Positions 46,852-50,115 of a stretch of DNA of 50,115 nucleotides are shown here, in pieces. Where the stretch lies: contig QXVZ01006350.1 in assembly GCA_008931825.1 (NCBI GenBank), positions 1 to 50,115 of the forward strand, given 5' to 3'. Source of the stretch: Phallusia fumigata. Its lineage: Eukaryota > Chordata > Ascidiacea > Phlebobranchia > Ascidiidae. The number at the start of each line of letters is the position of its first letter. The stretch's first letter is position 1. The notes under the pieces were generated by a model that was not told the DNA's origin, made no database searches, and saw only the letters and a program-made list of their open reading frames with translations. The position numbers and the translations under genes are program-made.

Positions 46852-48806
46852 GTAAGAACTCGCAAAGCAAACTTTGTTACCTTACTATTGCTGTATTATG
46901 CTTTACCGTTTACTGTACACGTAGCCTCCGGTTTAAGCCTGTAACAGACAAACCTTCCGCTTTTTGCTGTTAGTCCTGTTGTGCTTCATGTTTCATCTGC
47001 TGTTAACCGATGTGAACCCGGAAAGCACAGTGTGTTCGACAGTGGCGTCCAAACCGTACAAATAAAAGTTTTGACTTGATTTAAACATACAAATAGCTGT
47101 TGTTAGCAAAAATAAAAACATATCATCCTGTAGTGATCAATAAAAAACATAATACAGCAATAGTCTGGTAACAGTTGTTAGCAATAACATGATATAGTTT
47201 AAGATAGAAGCAGTATTAAAAATACACATGTAGTACCACATTTACATTTGTTGGGGTCAAAAAGCAATCTGTGATGTAATCCAACTATGACGTCGCTTTG
47301 CAGGGGATCAAACAACCGTTGGAATGAGAACGGACGAAACCGTAACAATGCCAACCGAATGTTCGACTCACAGAACAATGCAAGAGGTGGTTATAACGTA
47401 GGAAGCCTTTACTACTACGTCGGATCCAAATTGCAAATTGAATGGTAAGCTTTAATTTCCTAAGTTCTTTAACGTGCTCAACTAATTTGAAATTTACAAA
47501 TGCAATGCTTTTGAATTGGTCTAATCTTTGAATTGATTTTAACTGTAGCCACAATTGCTGTGCATAATGTTTAGAGCAGGCCTTCTCACTTGTTTAGGTA
47601 ACATTACAAATAGTCGATGCATATGACTACCTAAAATGGTTGAAAAATAAAATCTCAAGGGGTTTGCGCCAACATTATGTATGTTGTACATTTCAAAGTC
47701 AAAATGGCCAAGTGGTTAGCGCCGCTTCCTTGCACTTGCAGAAGAATGCAGAATACACACTCGCTAAGTTGATGGTTCTGTTCCCGTTTGGTTATTGTTT
47801 CACTGTTTCGTTTATAAAATACGTTTAACGGCCCTGTTTAAATCCAGTTGAACGAAATAAACCTACTTTTAAAAATTAAACAAATCACATAAAATGTTCT
47901 TGAGGAAACCCCGATGGAGCAGACTGCATGTGGAGGCTTATAAACATCAGTCCAGCTTTGTTCCTCCTTTAGCTTTTCCCATCGGGGAATAAAACAAACA
48001 AACATACGTTTTACATTACGTGTTGCAAACAGGTTGCACGCGTATCTAGATAATATTTCTAACTTTTGATGTTTATTATATGTTTTATTGTTTTTAAACC
48101 TATTATGTTACCACAGGACCAATCAGCATTCTTGCTACAACGAAAACAATCATTGTGACGTCATACTGCAGTATATGTGTGGCGATCAGCTTCGTGACGG
48201 AACAACCACATCCACCATTCCTTCCAATCCTGCCCAATGCGAAAACCTGGATTGCAATGAAGATAGGCGGTATGGAATGCATGAGGATTTTTACCACTAC
48301 CATAACTGCAGACTGAGGGAAAGCAACAATGGCCTGTATAATGCCGACGAGGTAAGTCGTTGTCTTGAGAAGCACTGCATCTTGCTTTGGAAATGTTTAT
48401 TGAACGGTCAAGATCATTGCGTGTATGAAACGAAATGTACAATGTGGTTCAACACAAAACATTACAAAACTTCAATTAACTGTACTGTGAAGATAATCAG
48501 CTCACTTCTTTTGAAATTTTACTACCTTGGTTATCAGTCTGTGCGTCGCGACACCCCGTTGCGTCGTCTTAATTTTTTTAAGCGCGTCGCGCAATAATTC
48601 CGTAACATAGATAAACTCTTTTCTGTCCAACTAACTTTCCCAATGAGGTCGAATAAAAAAGGGATAACGTTTGAAAAACAATGTTTTACCAGAACGTTCG
48701 AGCTTACGCAACCAGCACACGTCAGAATCCCAAAGCGAAACGTTATGGCTACGAATGTGCAGAGGAGAGAGATTACTATCCGAACTGGCATCCTTCTCCA
48801 TGGAAG
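46766..48806 (+). CDS. DD3-3-like secreted protein, gene B (5' part, 4 exons, 192 aa in window)
   Basis: Paralog of gene A, transcribed away from it. The exons are 46766-46851, 47304-47444, 48117-48351 and 48693-48806, all with GT/AG borders and matching phases. The start ATG at 46766 opens a signal peptide ([21 protein letters not shown]) followed by [14 protein letters not shown]. Further motifs are [71 protein letters not shown] and [14 protein letters not shown]. Compared with gene A it keeps the [11 protein letters not shown] stretch of the Dictyostelium protein, so it may be the more conserved paralog. The remaining two thirds are not found before the window end at 50115. Confidence 0.94.
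47115..47138 (+). repeat. 24-bp string shared with gene A
   Basis: aaaacatatcatcctgtagt plus gatc in gene B intron 1 equals 45297-45320 at 23 of 24 positions. There it covers the end of gene A exon 2 and its donor site, in antisense to gene A. Confidence 0.85.
47304..47444 (+). CDS. DD3-3 gene B exon 2
   Basis: 141 bases, phase 2 in and out. [39 protein letters not shown] and SKLQIE. The acceptor is ctttgcag, the donor tg|gtaagc. Confidence 0.94.
47704..47790 (+). repeat. tRNA-like segment in gene B intron 2
   Basis: tggccaagtggttagcgc is a good A-box/D-arm of tRNA type. About 50 bases on, ggttctgttccc is only a poor B-box. Likely a decayed tRNA-derived SINE. Confidence 0.35.
48117..48351 (+). 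CDS. DD3-3 gene B exon 3: WTNQH block
   Basis: 235 bases, phase 2 in and phase 0 out. [35 protein letters not shown], and [14 protein letters not shown] to NNGLYNADE. The acceptor is taccacag, the donor gag|gtaagt. Confidence 0.95.
48693..48806 (+). CDS. DD3-3 gene B exon 4: [14 protein letters not shown] block
   Basis: 114 bases, 38 codons, phase 0 in and out. [20 protein letters not shown], then [18 protein letters not shown]. The acceptor is ttttaccag, the donor aag|gtaatc. Confidence 0.94.
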
Positions 48807-50115
48807 GTAATCCTAAGCAGGTCTTTATAAAACACAAAATAATGATAGAATATATCACCAGTAAAACTTTTGCTGCTGTAATCGCTTGCGAGCACATGGA
48901 CAACAACAGTATAATGCCCAAATGTCACACCAAGAGAGTTAACAGCTGCAAAAGCTAAGAGAAAACTAAAATTGTGACTTTTGTTAGAGGAAATGCGGCT
49001 TGCAAAATCTTGTTATTCATTCATTGGGAAGCAACGTATTTCTGAAAGGAACCTTAACACAAAACTAGCAATTTTGGTCACAAAAAAACAGTTTTTTTTT
49101 CAAGAAAAATAACAGGAAACAAAAGCAATCATCGTGAAATAAGAAATTCGAATTTAAAGTCAAGTCGCAACTGGTCAGTATTACGTCAGATTGCGTGATT
49201 CGGAATTAGTCTGAAATGACCGATTGCGATTGGACAATATTTTCATGCAATCTATCATCTGGACAGTTGCCTTTACGTCATGTTAATTAAGGGCCACTGT
49301 GTAGAACGGCCATGTCTGTTAATACGTTCGGTATCGTACGCAATAAAAACCACATCATTTTTAACTGAGGCCCCACATTAAACTTTACTGATTTCTCAGC
49401 CTTCCACCAACAACAACAAAGAAGTTTGTAATGTATGTTTGTTTAGAAGGAGCGAGCACAACACAATTCAGCATCATTTTTGTTTCCTTTAAATTCAGAT
49501 ATTAAAGTATTAATCACGCACGTACAAAAATTGAAGGTTATTACAATACAACATATTTCTGTGTAAATCATGTTGTTAAAAAGTAAACCCAAATCGTGCT
49601 TGTCCTCAACCTAAAAAATGAAATATCCTTTTCCATTAAAAACGTCCTTTCACCTACTAGATGCGCCAGGTCTAAATATGGATAAAAATTGTAGGCGAAA
49701 ATGTTATGAGTAGTCATTTCCTTGAGTTGACACAACAGAGAGGTGGGCTTCCGCAAATAGCATTGTCGTTGCGTTCACAGGTTGACGTCACTGTCACGCA
49801 GGTCGGTTTTTGTCGCACACATATAAGTGTTGCATTGCTTAGTGTCCTATGACCTGATGACCTGTCTGTTAATCAGCGCTAGAAATTGCGCAACATGTAT
49901 GCATGATTTGTTCAATCCACTGTGGGAATGCATGACTCATATGAGGTTACTGGGGGTTTAGCAAACAAACCGTTTGACCGATAGCTGGACAGGGGTCAAA
50001 TTGTTGCGTACCTCACCTGTTAGTCCGATATCTACTTGCATTATTCAGGTTTTGCATGTAAGAATGAGACCTAATGAAAACATGTTTTTTTCGAGCACTT
50101 CGTTGTGGTTTTGGT
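48807..50115. other. Gene B intron or end of window, no exon recognised
   Basis: About 1.3 kb searched for the next expected motif (a D-I-A-V-L-like continuation of WHPSPWK); none found. The intron probably runs past the window edge, although a truncated gene cannot be excluded. Confidence 0.45.

Overview
The window looks like nuclear DNA of a marine invertebrate animal. It is AT-rich and has spliceosomal introns with GT/AG borders. It carries a vertebrate-like class B1 hormone receptor, two genes of the DD3-3 family (named after a Dictyostelium protein and, as I recall, also found in scattered invertebrates), and tRNA-derived SINE-like and hAT-like debris. Several single-N joins are flanked by near-identical blocks, as expected when two haplotypes of a very polymorphic genome were not merged. 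A tunicate such as Ciona fits (splice acceptors stand just upstream of several first ATGs, as in a trans-splicing animal), but this is inference; no rRNA, mitochondrial or marker gene confirms it.

Layout. 1-16.5 kb: no gene I can support; assembly duplications, one hAT-type MITE (7482-7690), one tRNA-derived SINE fragment (13399-13499) and members of a dispersed repeat. 16.5-24 kb: two candidate first coding exons (16555-16758 and 22331-22432) in otherwise featureless sequence. 24.3-37.5 kb, plus strand: a glucagon/GLP/GIP-receptor-like class B1 GPCR. Its ectodomain, TM1, TM2, TM6, TM7 and C-tail exons are present. The exons for TM3-TM5 are absent, and the unpaired N at 33847 lies just where they should be. 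38.9-45.7 kb, minus strand: a complete 14-exon gene for a 673-residue secreted DD3-3-like protein; every exon was joined by GT/AG with matching phase and the total CDS is divisible by three. 46.77-48.81 kb, plus strand: the first four exons (192 residues) of a second DD3-3-like gene that runs out of the window.

The GPCR and DD3-3 gene A are tail to tail. DD3-3 genes A and B are head to head, with about 1.07 kb between their start codons, so they may share a promoter region. The two paralogs share clear protein motifs but none of the intron positions that can be compared. Gene A ends in what reads as a degenerate cupredoxin-like domain split over four exons. These DD3-3 genes are the most interesting part of the window: an animal pair from a family whose function, to my knowledge, is unknown.
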